Shown here piece by piece: positions 30,939 through 43,400 of a stretch of 64,000 nt of DNA (its first letter is position 1; each line of letters starts with the position of its first letter). Under the pieces are notes generated by a model. That model had not been told where the DNA came from and searched no databases. It was given only the letters and a program-made list of their open reading frames with translations. The translations under genes and the position numbers were made by a program. This stretch comes from Chrysaora quinquecirrha (Eukaryota; Cnidaria; Scyphozoa; Semaeostomeae; Pelagiidae): assembly GCA_014526335.1 (NCBI GenBank), contig JACTAT010000011.1, positions 620,001 to 684,000 on the forward strand, in the 5' to 3' direction.

Positions 30939-31299
30939 ATACAGATTGAAGCAAAAGAAGAAGCTCTTGGTACTGAGTTAAAAAAAATCACAAAAACATG
31001 CTGTAAACTAAGTTCAAAGGTACCCTGTACCCTAGCCATTATTCAGATAAGTATTTATAATTGACACTTATTGAAAATTACTGCTTGTTATTTCATTGGC
31101 ACATCTTCATAGAGTTTTGGTATGTGATACATCTGAAATTTGACAAAATGATTCATAATACTGTCCACAATTTTGATTAGTTTAAAAGCTCTTTTATGCC
31201 ACACTCTTTTACAAATGACAAATTTAACCCTAAAAAGTATCAAATATTTAAGTAGTGTTTAAATCAAATATTCTATTGACCGAATCTCACTCAGAATAA

Positions 31300-31640
31300 A
31301 CAGAAAACCAATCATGTGAGAGAATTTCACGAATCAAGCCAATGAGAGCATTGCATTCCATTCTGCAAAATTGAGCGCGAGCACCCCCAGGTCAGTGAAT
31401 TTTCATATACCACAGTGGAGAAAGCCAATCAAAACCAATTTTCAGAAGTGCTCAACTTTGGCGAGAGCACCCATGGAATTTGAACATTTAACTAGATAAC
31501 CAATCAAAGTCAAGTTTTTTTCACTTCACCGATGATGGTTTGTCTTTTCACAGGTGCTCAACTTTGGCGGGAGCACCAACAAGATCATACTGCTCTCATG
31601 TGACGTTGTTTCACAATCAGTTCAGTTCAGCACTTCAAAA
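31300..31640 (+). promoter_or_regulatory. Promoter-like region with CCAAT boxes and repeated GTGCTC...GAGCAC palindromes
   Basis: CCAAT boxes at about 31,303, 31,341, 31,424 and 31,499 (AACCAATCA or AGCCAATCA types). Two copies of GTGCTCAACTTTGGCG(A/G)GAGCACC (31,448-31,471 and 31,553-31,577), each an inverted repeat around an E2F-like TTTGGCGGGA, and a partial third at about 31,372 (GAGCGCGAGCACC). They sit just upstream of an ATG with a following splice donor. Confidence 0.5.
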
Positions 31641-31699
31641 TGGCGGTCAATCTGTTCAAAGAGACAATTGCCAAGAGCAGGGAAACAACAACCAGTGAG
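31640..31699 (+). CDS. Candidate first coding exon (20 codons) ending at a splice donor
   Basis: AAAATGGCGG has a good start context at 31,640. The 20 codons encode MAVNLFKETIAKSRETTTSE. They end exactly at a consensus donor (GTGAG, then GTAAGAAAG, intron from 31,700). It lies directly downstream of the CCAAT/E2F-like region. The next exon is not identified. The hAT exon at 32,828 has its own ATG, so linkage is uncertain. It may be the 5' exon of a host gene continuing through or beyond the hAT relic. Confidence 0.4.
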
Positions 31700-32827
31700 G
31701 TAAGAAAGTAGGCAGTGAAAGACCTATCGATAGGCTCCTTGGTATGATACTGATTCATTACATTATTCTAGGGTTAATTTGGATGGGATTATTCCAGGGG
31801 TAAGGTAGGGTCTACTAACTAGGCCTGTGTGGCCAGGCAGAGGGCAGAACAGTCTATTAATATAAAGGTTATACTTAACAAGAATCTTGACAGGTTGATC
31901 ACAGTTATGAATTGTTGAACTGTATGACATACATACACTTAATGCATTATAGGAAACCAGCAAAAGAATCGGTGTGCTGGTGAACCATGCTCTGTGCTAA
32001 ATTATGTCTCCGGTGTGCCATTCACATTTTCTGCAGACTGGCTGTATTTAATGGATTTAGGTCATAGAAGAGAGATCTAACCTATTACTGTTAGTAGGGC
32101 ATTTTCAACACATTCCAATATTGTCATCTGACCTTAAAGTTTTACCTGAAACTGAAAATGAGAGATCATTTGATTCACTTATTATCTAGCTTTTTGTTTG
32201 TGTTGTTTGTGTCTGTCTAAACCTTTGTTCTCCTGTGATAAATAACTAAGATGCAATTTGTTGATCTGTTTGCATTCTCAGAACCTCACCTAATAGACAC
32301 TGTCTCTTGTCTGTCTCTTTCTGTCAATGAAACCTAGTTAGTTTCACAAGAGTAAGAGAGTAACGACTTGCCAGTTTTGTGGTGTGTGCAGTAATAAGGA
32401 AAATCATAACAACAACAGAGCATTCTAAATAATGCTAGATGATTTTGATGAGTTAATCTTCAAAGCCAAACCTGGCCGTTTATGGCGTGCAATGACCCCC
32501 GTGCCCTCGATGCCTGCCTCATTGACTCCAGGCGGTCGATAAGACCATCCACCTGTTTTCTATTTTAAGAAAAAACCACCCGCCTCAGGATTTATTTGTT
32601 GATTAATTTTGAATCCTTTTTTGTCTTCTGACGTCTTGAGAGGAAACAAGCAGTTATATCTTAAGTGTTATTATAATAATAGTAACTTGACGCTAATAAC
32701 ATAAATTTGTTAATGACTTCTTTTTGATGATGCACGTAAGTCCTTTGAGGAAAACAGCCAGATAAACAAAGGACAGCTTTTCAAGGAAGGAATTATACCA
32801 TTTCAAGTCACGATTCTGACCGCAAGT

Positions 32828-35140
32828 ATGTCTTCCAATAACAAAGGATCCATGGCGGAAGTTAAAACTTTTGAGAAATACAAAATTAAAGATTTACTTG
32901 GGACGAAGATAGAGGAGAAAGATGGGAAGCGTATGATGACGTTTATCTGGTGCAAGCTTTGTGGAAAACATAAAGATGTTATTTTATCGAATCCACTTTG
33001 CAAAGGTTGTGCAAAAGTAGCTATAGAGACATGTTTTAAGGGAACGAATTTCCTTAAGAAATGCACGATTGATAGAGATTTTGAAGGTGAGTACCCTTCT
33101 ATCAACTGAATGATGATTTGATTTTATATACTAGGGTACCGAATAACATGATAACATCGAGATTTCAAGGTTCTTATTAAAAGCCCTTAGAGTGCATTAA
33201 AAATGCAAATGTTAGTTGCCAATTTGATATGTTTTTGGAGTTTAATACCATAGCTGTCATTTCTACTTCTTACTAATTACAATATTTTGTTTTCACTGCA
33301 CTTCGAGTTTTGCAAGTTAAGAATGTTTCCATCTGTTCAGGGAATGAACATAGCTTGGCTGTGGATGAGGAAATGCGACTGCCGCAAGAAGAAAGACTGA
33401 CAATTATTTCCTACTAGCAAGGTGTGTATTTCACGTTTGAAACTTTAAATAAAATGAGCTTCTGGCTGGGAAAATGAGGTTTTTTGCTCGGGGAGAGGGG
33501 CTGACCAACTTATACACGGCCTGCTATCTGATCACCTTAATATTTTCACTTGTAGGCAATAAACGTTTGGTTCGACCAAGGATAGACATTGCTTTGAAAC
33601 AAAGAACCACTGAAGCATACATCAAAATGTTTAGAACAGCATATGAGCTGTGATGACCCCAACTATGTCACTGAAACATTTTAAAGTCTTAGTCAGAGAG
33701 AAAGTGGAGTTATTTTGATAGACGGTAGAGACAGTAATAATGCACCTGCAAAATATGTTCATTATATTGCTAGTGTAGTTCAGGAGAAATGCGCTGTAAT
33801 CATAGTGAGTCAGCACGTTATCTCTTTAATGCCAGACGGGTCTCAAGCAAGAAAAAGAGCTGATCATGGTATGCGTAGAGATGAATGGTATTTCTTGTTA
33901 TTTGGTTCTCTCACTTCTTGAAATGAGTGAATTTGGAGGTGTTGATGCTGACTCAATCACACAAGGTCTAAACAGCATCTTCTTGGATGAAAACAGTTTG
34001 CTGAAAATGCCGTCTTAAGACTATGAGAAGAATATTGTTTCTGCCACCGCTGACTGAGCAAGCATCAACATGGAAATTTATAAAGACTCCTTACACAGTT
34101 GTCAGAAAATCGAGATTGGCTTCTGATCATTCATTGCATGAATCACCGTGTCGAATTGGCTTTTAAATCAGCGATAAATGATTCAATGTTCAGTGAATGT
34201 GATAAAGCAATATACGCATTGCTTGAGAATTCTTGGAAACTAACGAATAGTGTATATGCTGTCTGCAAAGCATTGGGAATCAAAGAACACAAAAAGCTTC
34301 CAAAAATTGACAATGCCTGGGCTGATCGAGCAGGGAAAGCAGAAACAAAAGCAAAGAACAAAGGATTGCTTAGACACCTTCAGTCTTACACTTTTATCTG
34401 CAAAGTAGCCAGTTATATTGATATCCTTGAAGCAGCTGGCCAATCATCATTAGTTTTTGAAGGAGAAGGTGTGATGGCTTACGAATTTTGTGAGTGTATA
34501 GAAAGAACAATGTTCGAGCTTGATAGAGAATGTGGAAACGACGAGGAACTGTTGAACAGTAGTATCGCTAGATTCAAATATGAAGATGAAACAAAAAATA
34601 TCAGAGTCATGTACCTAAAGGAGGTTCATGGCAGAAAAAACCAATGAATATGGAAAGCATTGATATTCCCATCTCAGGAATGGAGTATTCACAAAATTTG
34701 CGTGAATTGGCAGCAGCTGCAGAAAGAGCTACGGTACAGAGACTGAAAACTCTTCTTCAAGGTTGGTTTTCTGATTCAAGAAATGAATTGTTCAGTTCCA
34801 TGAAAATATGCCATCCGCAGTACTGGAGAGATGAAAGTGACAATGAAATTTTTGAGCTGAAAACGATTCTCAGTAGCCCCCCTATCAGCAGCAGGCATCA
34901 GCGAGACAGATCTTTTCGTGGAGTGGGAAAGATTTTGGGGTTTTGCAAGACATAATTTTGTTGATCTTTTCAAAAAACCAAAGAAGCTTTGGAGTGGAGT
35001 TTTAAATTTGCCGAAGATTGGAGTTTCCCAATCTTTGTCTTATCATTGAGCTGGTAATTTGCATTGCTGGCTCTAACTCATCCATTGAGAGAGCATTTTG
35101 TTTGTTGACGCTCCTGCTAAGTGACCGTTGACTTACAATG
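32828..35140 (+). pseudogene. hAT-family transposase, multi-exon and decayed
   Basis: Exon 1 (32,828-33,086) starts at ATG. It carries a BED-like finger (WCKLCGKHKDV, CKGC, then GTNFLKKCTIDR) and ends at a GAAG/GTGAGT donor. Exon 2 starts at 33,341 after ATCTGTTCAG and continues in phase with NEHSLAVDEEMRL, then meets TAG at 33,415. Later pieces are VILIDGRDSNNAPAKY (about 33,713), a catalytic region ATAD...ASINMEIYK with TGA inside (about 34,045), and WLLIIHCMNHRVELAFK (34,110-34,170). A helical domain runs to 34,647, then 34,644-34,955. The C-terminal dimerisation motif NSSIERAFCLLTLLLSDR (about 35,065-35,125) follows. Stops and frameshifts separate most pieces. The order is that of ZNF862-like hAT proteins. 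Confidence 0.7.
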
Positions 35141-35269
35141 TGTCACAACAATGATTGTGGGATGCCATGGGGAGCTAACCTCCCCAGACTCTAGCAAAAG
35201 TTCAGAAGGCTACAGGTTAAATGGCAGCAAGTTAAAAGGCAGCTGAGTGGTATCTTGTCTTTCCAAGGC

Positions 35270-35395
35270 TAAACTGGTACTAATATTCACCCGCATCGCA
35301 TGTGCCAAGGTAAAAACTCACCTGCATCGTGCCAATGTAAAATTCACCCGCAACGCGGCTGTCAAAGTAAAAAGCTAATCTACTTGTAATGGTAA
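35270..35395 (+). repeat. Short degenerate tandem repeat
   Basis: Three to four imperfect ~35-bp units of AA(A/T)TCACCCGCATCGCA followed by GTGCCAA(G/T)GTAAAA. Confidence 0.5.
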
Positions 35396-35447
35396 ACACA
35401 TAAGAGAATTGATAAAAGGGTATTAAACTGTGGACAAAAAAAGAACA

Positions 35448-35590
35448 ACATCATCATCATCATCATCATAATCATCATCATCATGCCATCAAAATCATAA
35501 TAATAATAATCATCATCATCGTCATCATCACAATCATCATTATCTTCCTGTCATAAAAATCATCATCATCGTCATCATCATTATAATAAG
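35448..35590. repeat. (ATC/CAT)n microsatellite, interrupted
   Basis: Runs of CATCATCATCAT with AAT and GTC interruptions, giving spurious Asp/Met-rich frames on -. Confidence 0.95.
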
Positions 35591-36234
35591 AAAGCTGAAG
35601 GTCAAATATAAGCCAAGTTTTATAAAATAAAACCTTTGGTGGGATTGTGAGCCAGTGAGTCACAGAGGTTAAGGGCATTTCTTACTGTCTTCCATCCACT
35701 TGAATTCTAATGCAACATTTCTATGCCCTGTCTGCACTCGAAAATCCTATCATTAACAGCCTAAATTAAAGTCAAACAGTTTGATGGTGAATGCTTAATA
35801 AAATGTTTTGCCACCAAATTTCCAGATCTACTGAGAATATATTCCAAACGCTTTTGTGTCAACTTAAGATGCAAAATTAATACTATTCCTGCTGCCTAAA
35901 TTCGAAAACCCTATCCCTATCTCATCGCAGGCTTTAACTTTAAATGTCCTTCATGAACAATAAATATAGCACTATATCGGAGCAATTTTCATTTTGTGTG
36001 TTTGTGCTCTGAATTTTCAAAGGAACATTCAACTTGAAACCCGAAAAATTTATGGCGTCTTAGTAGTTTTGTATATGCATTGAAACAGTAAAACTCAAAG
36101 TTTAGCATGGTGGTCTATGGAAATAATCAAAGCAAGAACTCTTCTTGAAAACGGAAAGAATATGAGAAAAATTCCAAAATGAATTACAGTCTCCTAGTGT
36201 CCTTTGATGTCCTTTGACCCCTGAAAAAGTGAAA

Positions 36235-36385
36235 AACGTACTTACCAAAAAGGCGAAACAACCCAAAATTGCCCAAAACAAGCCAAAAGCACTCAAAAAA
36301 CCATAACTTGATGAAAAGCACCCAAAACCACCCAGAAATGTCCAATCCACCTGGAATCATCTATTAAGTGGCAGACAATCCTTGA
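36235..36385 (+). repeat. Dispersed repeat, copy 2 (CACCCAAAAC-rich)
   Basis: Matches 19,745-19,900: CCCAAAACAAG tracts, then CATAACTTGATGAAAA, ACCACCCAGAAATGTCCAAT and TTAAGTGGCAG. Same strand, 16.5 kb apart. Confidence 0.7.
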
Positions 36386-37409
36386 AATATCACCAGAAAC
36401 TCTCATGTTCTTCGAAATTTCATTCTCAACTCTTGAAATTCTACTTTCATCTTGGGACTTTTGTTGACTTCAAAAGCTTTTCCATCGCTGGCCTTTTTTG
36501 TTCAGAACAGTACTGTAGTATTGTATTTGAGCGTGAAGTTGAGAGATAAGACTAGAAGACACAATCACACTCTGCCAATAAATATACCGTTGGGAAAGGT
36601 ATCCATTATCTGTAAAACGTCTTTCGTCTTGATATCTCAAAATATCTTGTAAGAAAGACTGCATCACAACTAAATTGTAGTAATGTAATCGTGAAGGCTC
36701 TGCTACGACCATAATGTCAGTATTTGTATTTATGGTCGTGTGATAATCGTATGAAAAGAAATTCTCACGTCTCACCATTGTGGGATAGTCGCATGACAGT
36801 TAAGATTTTATATGGAATCCAGGGTTTTAAGGCCACAAGTCATTGAATAAACCCCTGAGAGTTGCATGAAAAGATTCAATGTACGTGTAGTGAAAAGAAC
36901 ATAATAGATGGCCACCATTAAAAAGGAAACTTTTTGAGGCCGAGAGATAATCGAAATTTTGACTATCATTCGCTTCTCAAAAGATTTAGAGAAATAGTGC
37001 ATGCACTACCTGGGCAGAAAGGGCTTCTATCAAAAAAAGAATCGCATTTCCAGGTGCCCCAGGACTGGAGCCTTTCTTGCACAATCAAACAATGGGCCAC
37101 AACAATAGGGCAACTCATTTGCATATCAAGGACTTAAGTAATAGAGATCATTCAAATAGTGATAATACCGACAACACGAGTGAAGAAGAACTTTGTTCCG
37201 ATACAGAATAGTCTACATCCTGAAAAAACGATAGATTTGCCTTTTAACGATTTTTTGTTATTTTGGATTTATCTTATCATCATTCTATTATGTTCTTTAC
37301 TCATTTTTCTTTAATGAAGCTCTTGTCTTTTGACTTTCTTGACTTGTCCTGCGAATTGGCTATTTTAGACACCTTTGCAATGCTTGCCCTGAAAAATTTC
37401 AAATATAAA

Positions 37410-37445
37410 AAATTGCCCACCTGGCAGTAGCAAGCTGGGCAATTT
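37410..37445 (+). other. Perfect 10-bp stem hairpin
   Basis: AAATTGCCCA (37,410-37,419) pairs with TGGGCAATTT (37,436-37,445) across a 16-base loop. No T-run follows, so it is not a bacterial-type terminator. It may be a tiny inverted-repeat element. Confidence 0.6.
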
Positions 37446-38621
37446 GCCTGCCTGCCTATCAGAATGTTCAGGGCCAGGTCTGAAAAGCTGAACAATTTCT
37501 TAATAGATTTTATTTTCATTGCTTCTTGATGTTTTTACAGTATATCTTTATATGTGTTATTTGTTAATGAAATTGCAACGAAATAAGCAAAAGCTAGTAA
37601 AAGCATAGCAAAAACTGTCAGTTTCCCCAAGCATACTAATTTTTAAATGCAAACAATGTTATTGCCTAGCTGAAAGCATGATGTGTCCATTTTTAAAAGT
37701 TTGTAATGTTTCATGCAATTTTGTTGGAAATATACCGTATTTTACACACTTTCAAATCATTTTATGGTTTAATCTATTAAATTCGTATATTTGCACTTGG
37801 TTTTGCTAGTACGTTTGCCAGCAATTAAAGTTTGAAAAGGGACGTTTCCCGAGAGTTTGTAGGGCATGGTCCCAAAAACCAAAGACCCACTTCACCACCC
37901 TCAGCAAAAACCCTGGATCTGCCCCTGAGAGGATCCTGAAAGAAATTCAGGGCTCTCATTTTGCTTCATATAAAATTCCTCGAAAGTTCACGAAAAATTC
38001 CTTAGATTTCATCAAAATTCCTCAGATTTCGGTATTTGTGTAATTTTTCATAGAACACTCTATTAGAGCCCCTTATAATGTGTTGCTATAGTTCAATATC
38101 ACAAATTTTGCCAAATTGGAATGTTCAATCCTTTATAATAGCTATCAGATCTATAAATAGATGTATATCTTAAGAATACATACACGAGAACCGCTAAAAC
38201 TGGGCTCACACCTGTACACAATGAAATATCGGGCAGGAGCTTGCTATCATCGATGAACAGTAGTTTCTAAGTAATAACTTTCAAGAATTCTTATTGTTTT
38301 GGTCTTTTTTGTTCTGTTATGGAATTTTGTTCTGTTATGTTCAATTATGGAGTATATTATGGATTATATTTTCTTCTTTGGTGTTAAATTGGAAAATTCC
38401 TTAGAAGTTCCTTAAAAATTTAGATTCCTCAAAAAGTTCGTCAAAAGTCGGCAAAATTCCTCAGTTTAAGGAAATTTCCTCAAAAGTGAGAGCACTGAAG
38501 AAATTGCTAGAAAGTACATATTCCATTCCTTAGTTCAGAAGAAAACGATCTGTGTCAATCAGTGAGCTTACTGTTATCATAAAACCCTCATATGTCTGTT
38601 TTGAGATAAACATTTTCAGCT

Positions 38622-40256
38622 TTAGTGAATTTTCAGGTCATTCATTAATTCTTGTTTTCCACGATCCTCAGTACTGAAAAAATGCAACCAGAGCAATCTG
38701 CAGTTCTGATAAGAGACAATGAATGGCGTTTTATGACCAGAAAGGACCTGACATTCATGCAATGAAAAAGGATAAACATTTTCACAAAAGTTAGCTTTTG
38801 GGGATGCATCTGTAGGTCCAAATGATCGCATTTCATATCCAACCGTCGAACTTAAGACTTCTGCTGCTAGATTTACCTTCATGAAGGAATTGAGTTCAAT
38901 ATGTGATATAGTCAGCTCTGGCAATAAGTGAAGCCCATTTTGTAAATCATTGTCAAAGTATTGTACACATGGCCGCATAAAAGATAAAAGCCATTGTTCC
39001 AAATGTTACTGAATGTTTGCCTGAGCCTGAATTGTTAATACAATCTCAGATTATTTTAAGTAAATGATGCAGATCACTGAAGAAGAAGATATGTTTATCT
39101 TCTGAGACAAGAAAGATTGATTGTGTGATAAATTTGACTAACACTTCCTTTGCCATCTAGATCTTTATCAATATTAAAAAATTTTCTATTTTGAGATGCT
39201 CCATCACAAACTGTTGCAATGACTGGAAGTTTCACAGTCATCTCTAGCAAACAAACAACTCTCCAAAAAATTTGATACAGCTGATTGCCTGTTATGAGTT
39301 TGTGGCAAAATAGGCAAGCACAAACTTTACGGTTGTTTGAATGCCCCTTACCATTAAAGCAAGAATATGGGTTGCAACTCCGTCAGTTTCTTGCAAACTG
39401 GCAAAATTTGCTTCAGGTCAACAAAAACAGATCAACCAGGTCAACAAAACCGTAAGTTCCCTAAATATTTATTCCATACAAAGTTATCTTGAACTTTCAT
39501 CTCATTGAAACAAAGTAAGACATAATGTTGGAACCCTTAAAACCCCTGCAGGTATTGATCAACTCTTCAATAATTTCAGGATTAAAAGCACACTGTGGAG
39601 TGGCTGCCTGCGATAATTTCTCAGAGTTCTCATCCTTGGGAGTTGCAGTACACCACTTTCCGTGAAAGCCTCAGGTATCTAATCATAGGCTCATGCAGAC
39701 TTTGAGCAGATAGATAAACACCATCTGATGATCATTGGGTGGTATCGGTATCATTTTATCCGCACTTTCATTGGTTATCTTCATGAGATCCTACCAGTTC
39801 ATTACAAACTGGTTTACTAAAGTTTTTATGCATGTCCTCTATTTCTTTGGTTAGTACCTTATTTTAAATTCTTGTTTCCTTCAATGCCAATCCAACTTTT
39901 TCTATTGATGTACCCTTAATTGGAGCTTTTAATTTAGTTGGTTCTAATGCTGCAGCCCAAGATCTTCTTTTTGGAATGGATTCTTGATCAAGGTCAGAGC
40001 AGTCAGGACAAAGCTCTTGCTCTCCACCTCTTGCAAAAAGAACTTGGCAATAATTTGATCTTACACATTTTTTACATGCAGAAGGTAAACTTGCTTCATC
40101 ATGCTGAAAAATATCCTCTTGTATCGAAACAGTGTGTCTGATTGTTGTTTCAGCTAAGTCGTTGACCTTCCCACCATTGCAAATTTGCGAATGGTCCATA
40201 TTAAACATCTGTGACAGTAACATTTTCATTAAACGCTTCAAGTGCTTATGACACAA
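38622..40256 (-). pseudogene. P-element (THAP9-like) transposase, decayed
   Basis: C-terminal region (38,622-39,002) reads FDNDLQNGLHLLPELTISHIE, then AAEVLSSTVGYEMRSFGPTDA. This is the signature of P-element and THAP9 transposases. Upstream on -, 39,151-39,240 gives PVIATVCDGASQNRKFFNID, the conserved segment around a catalytic Asp. An N-terminal piece (39,864-40,256) has a Cys cluster (CKKC...CQVL...CPDC). Between the pieces are stops and frame changes, and the N-terminal THAP finger is not found. P elements move by cut and paste using GTP as cofactor. This copy is dead. Confidence 0.65.
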
Positions 40257-40469
40257 AATTTTTATACATATTTCTTTTCATTTTCTAACAGATTTTAATG
40301 TGCTTATTCCAGAACGGCTATCTTTAAAACATGAAATGTGGAATACTGAAATGGAATACTGAAATGGAATGAAATAGAATGGAATGAAAACAGAAACAGT
40401 ATAAAGAGTACCAAAACAGAAACAGTTTATGAATTTTAATGCTCCAATCAAATTTTTGTCGTTTGACAA

Positions 40470-43400
40470 AAATGGGGGCAGTTATGGGGGCATTCCATGT
40501 TTTAAAGATTTTTTTTTGGCTATATCTCGACTCCTATAATAGCTAGAAGCACAAAATATAGCCAGGAATATGTTAAATCAGATGCCAAATACGAATATGA
40601 ATGAATTTTGGTCATCAGACAAAGGTGGGGGCAGATAAGGGGGCATTCCATGTTTTAAATATTTTCAATATTCGCTATATCTCGACTCATACATTTGCTA
40701 GAAGCACAAGATATAGCCAGGAATATGTTAAATCATATGCGAAATACGAATATGAATGAATTTTGGTCATCAGACAAACGTTGGAGCAGATATGGGGGCA
40801 TTCCGTGTTTTAAAGATTTTCGATATTCCGCTATATCTCGACTCATACATTTGCTAGAAGCACCAAATATAGCCAGGAATATGTTAAATCAGATGCCAAA
40901 TACGAATATGAATGAATTTTGGTTATCAGACAAACGTTGGAGCAGATATGGGGGCATTCCATGTTTTAAAGATTTTCAATATTACGCTATATCTTGACTC
41001 ATACATTTGCTAGAAGTACAAAATATAGCCAGGAATATGTTAAATCAGATGCCAAATACGAATATGAATGAATTTTGGTCATCAGACAAACGTGGGGCAG
41101 ATATGGGGGCATTCCATGTTTTAAAGATTTCCAATATTCCGCTTTATCTGGACTCATACATTTGCTAGAAGTACAAAATATAGCCAGGGATATGCTAAAT
41201 CATATGCCAAATACGAATATGAATGAATTTTGGTCATGAGACAAACGTGGGGGCAGATATGGGGGCATTCCATGTTTTACAGATTTTTAATATTCCGATA
41301 CATCTTGACTCATACATTTGCTAGGAGTACAAAATATAGCCAGGAATGTGTTAAATCAGATGCCAAATACGAATATGAATGAATTTTGGTCATCAGGCAA
41401 ACCTTGGACCAGATATGGGGGCATTCCATGTGTTAAAGATCTTTGATATTCCGCTATATCTCGACTCATACATTTGCTAAAAGTACAAAATATAGCCAGG
41501 GATATGCTAAATCATATGCCAAATACGAATATGAATGAATTTTGGTCATCAGACAAACGTGGGGGCAGATATGGGGGCATTCTATGTTTTAAAGATTTTC
41601 AATATTAAGCTATATCTTGACTCATACATTTGCTAGAAATACAAAATATAGCCAGGAATATGTTAAATCAGATGCCAAATACGAGTATGAATGAATTGTG
41701 GTCATCAGACAAACGTTGGGGCAGATATGGGGGCATTCCATGTTTTAAAGATTTTCAATATTCCGCTATATCTCGACTCATACATTTGCTAGAAGTACAA
41801 AATATAGCCAGAAATAAGTTAAATGAGATGCAAAATACGAGTATGAATGAATTTTAGTCATCAGGCAAACGTTGGGCCAGATATGGGGGCATTCCATGTT
41901 TTAAAGATCTTTGATATTCCGCTATATCTCGACTCATACATTTGCTAAAAGTACAAAATATAGCCAGGAGTATGTAAAATCAGATGTCAAATACGAATAT
42001 GAATGAATTTTGGTCATCAGACAAATGTGGGGCAGCTATGGGGGCATTCCATGTTTTAAAGATTTTCGACATTCGGCTATATTTTGACTCATATAATTGC
42101 TAGAAGCACACAATATAGCCAGGAATATGTTAAATCAGATGCCAAATACGAATATGAATGAATTTTGGTCATCAGACAAAGGTGGGCCAGATATGGGGGC
42201 ATTCCATGTTTTAAATATTTTCAATATTCGCTATATCTCAACTCATACATTTGCTAGAAGTACGAAATATGGCCAGGAATATGTTAAATCGGATGCAAAA
42301 TACGAATATGAATGAATTTTGGTCATCAGACAAACGTGGGGGCAGATATGGGGGCATTCCGTGTTTTAAAGATTTTCGATATTCTGCTATATCTCGACTC
42401 ATACATTTGCTAGAAGCACCAAATATAGCCAGGAATATGTTAAATCAGATGCCAAATACGAATATGAATGAATTTTGGTCATCAGACAAACGTGGGGGCA
42501 GATATGGGGGCATTCCATATTTTAAAGATTTTCAATATTCCGCTTTATCTTGACTCATACATTTGCTAGAAGTACAAAATATAGCCAGGGATATGTTAAA
42601 TTGGATGCAAAATACGAATATGAATGAATTTTGGTCATCAGACAAACGTTGGGGCAGATATGGGGGCATTCCGTGTTTTAAAGATTTTCAATATTCCGCT
42701 ATATCTTGACTGATACATTGGCTAAAAGTACAAAATATAGCCAGGAGTATGTTAAATCAGATGCGAAATACGAATATTAATGAATTTTGGTCATCAGGCA
42801 AACCTTGAGCCAGATATGGGGGCATTCCATATGTTAAAGATCTTTGATATTCCGCTATATCTCGACTCATACATTTGCTAGAAGCACAAAATATAGCCAG
42901 GAATATGTTAAATCAGATGCCAAATACGAATATTAATTAATTTTGGTCATCAGACAAACGTGGGGGCAGATATGGGGGCATTCTGTGTTTTAAAGATTTT
43001 CAATATTCCGCTATATCTCGACTCATACATTTGCTAGAAGTACAAAATATAGCCCGGGATATCCTCAATCATATGCCAAATACGAATATGAATGAATTTT
43101 GGTCATCAGACAAACGTGGGGGCAGATATGGGGGCATTCCATGTTTTAAAGATTTTCAATATTACGCTATATCTTGACTCATACATTTGCTAGAAGTACA
43201 AAATATAGCCAAGAATATGTTAAATCAGATGCCAAATACGAATATGAATGAATTTTGGTCATCAGACAAACGTTGGGGCAGATATGGGGGCATTCCATGT
43301 TTTAAAGATTTCCAATATTCCGCTATATCTCGACTCATACATTTGCTAGAAGTACAAAATATAGCCAGGAATAAGTTAAATCAGATGCCAAATACGAATA

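Larger units (their letters stand above)
35600..38600. other. No gene recognised apart from small repeats
   Basis: Mostly AT-rich. Contains the second dispersed repeat (36,235-36,385), a hairpin (37,410-37,445) and a piece at 36,934-37,137 reading LLKRFREIVHALPGQKGLL, which may be a transposon remnant of unknown type. A GGATCTGCCCCTGAGAGGAT segment at about 37,916 is typical of interspersed repeats. No supported gene. Confidence 0.55.

Noticed and set aside
35448..35590. Asp/Met-rich frame with metal-binding appearance
   Set aside because: ATC/CAT microsatellite.
37410..37445. Rho-independent terminator
   Set aside because: No T-run after the stem and no bacterial context.
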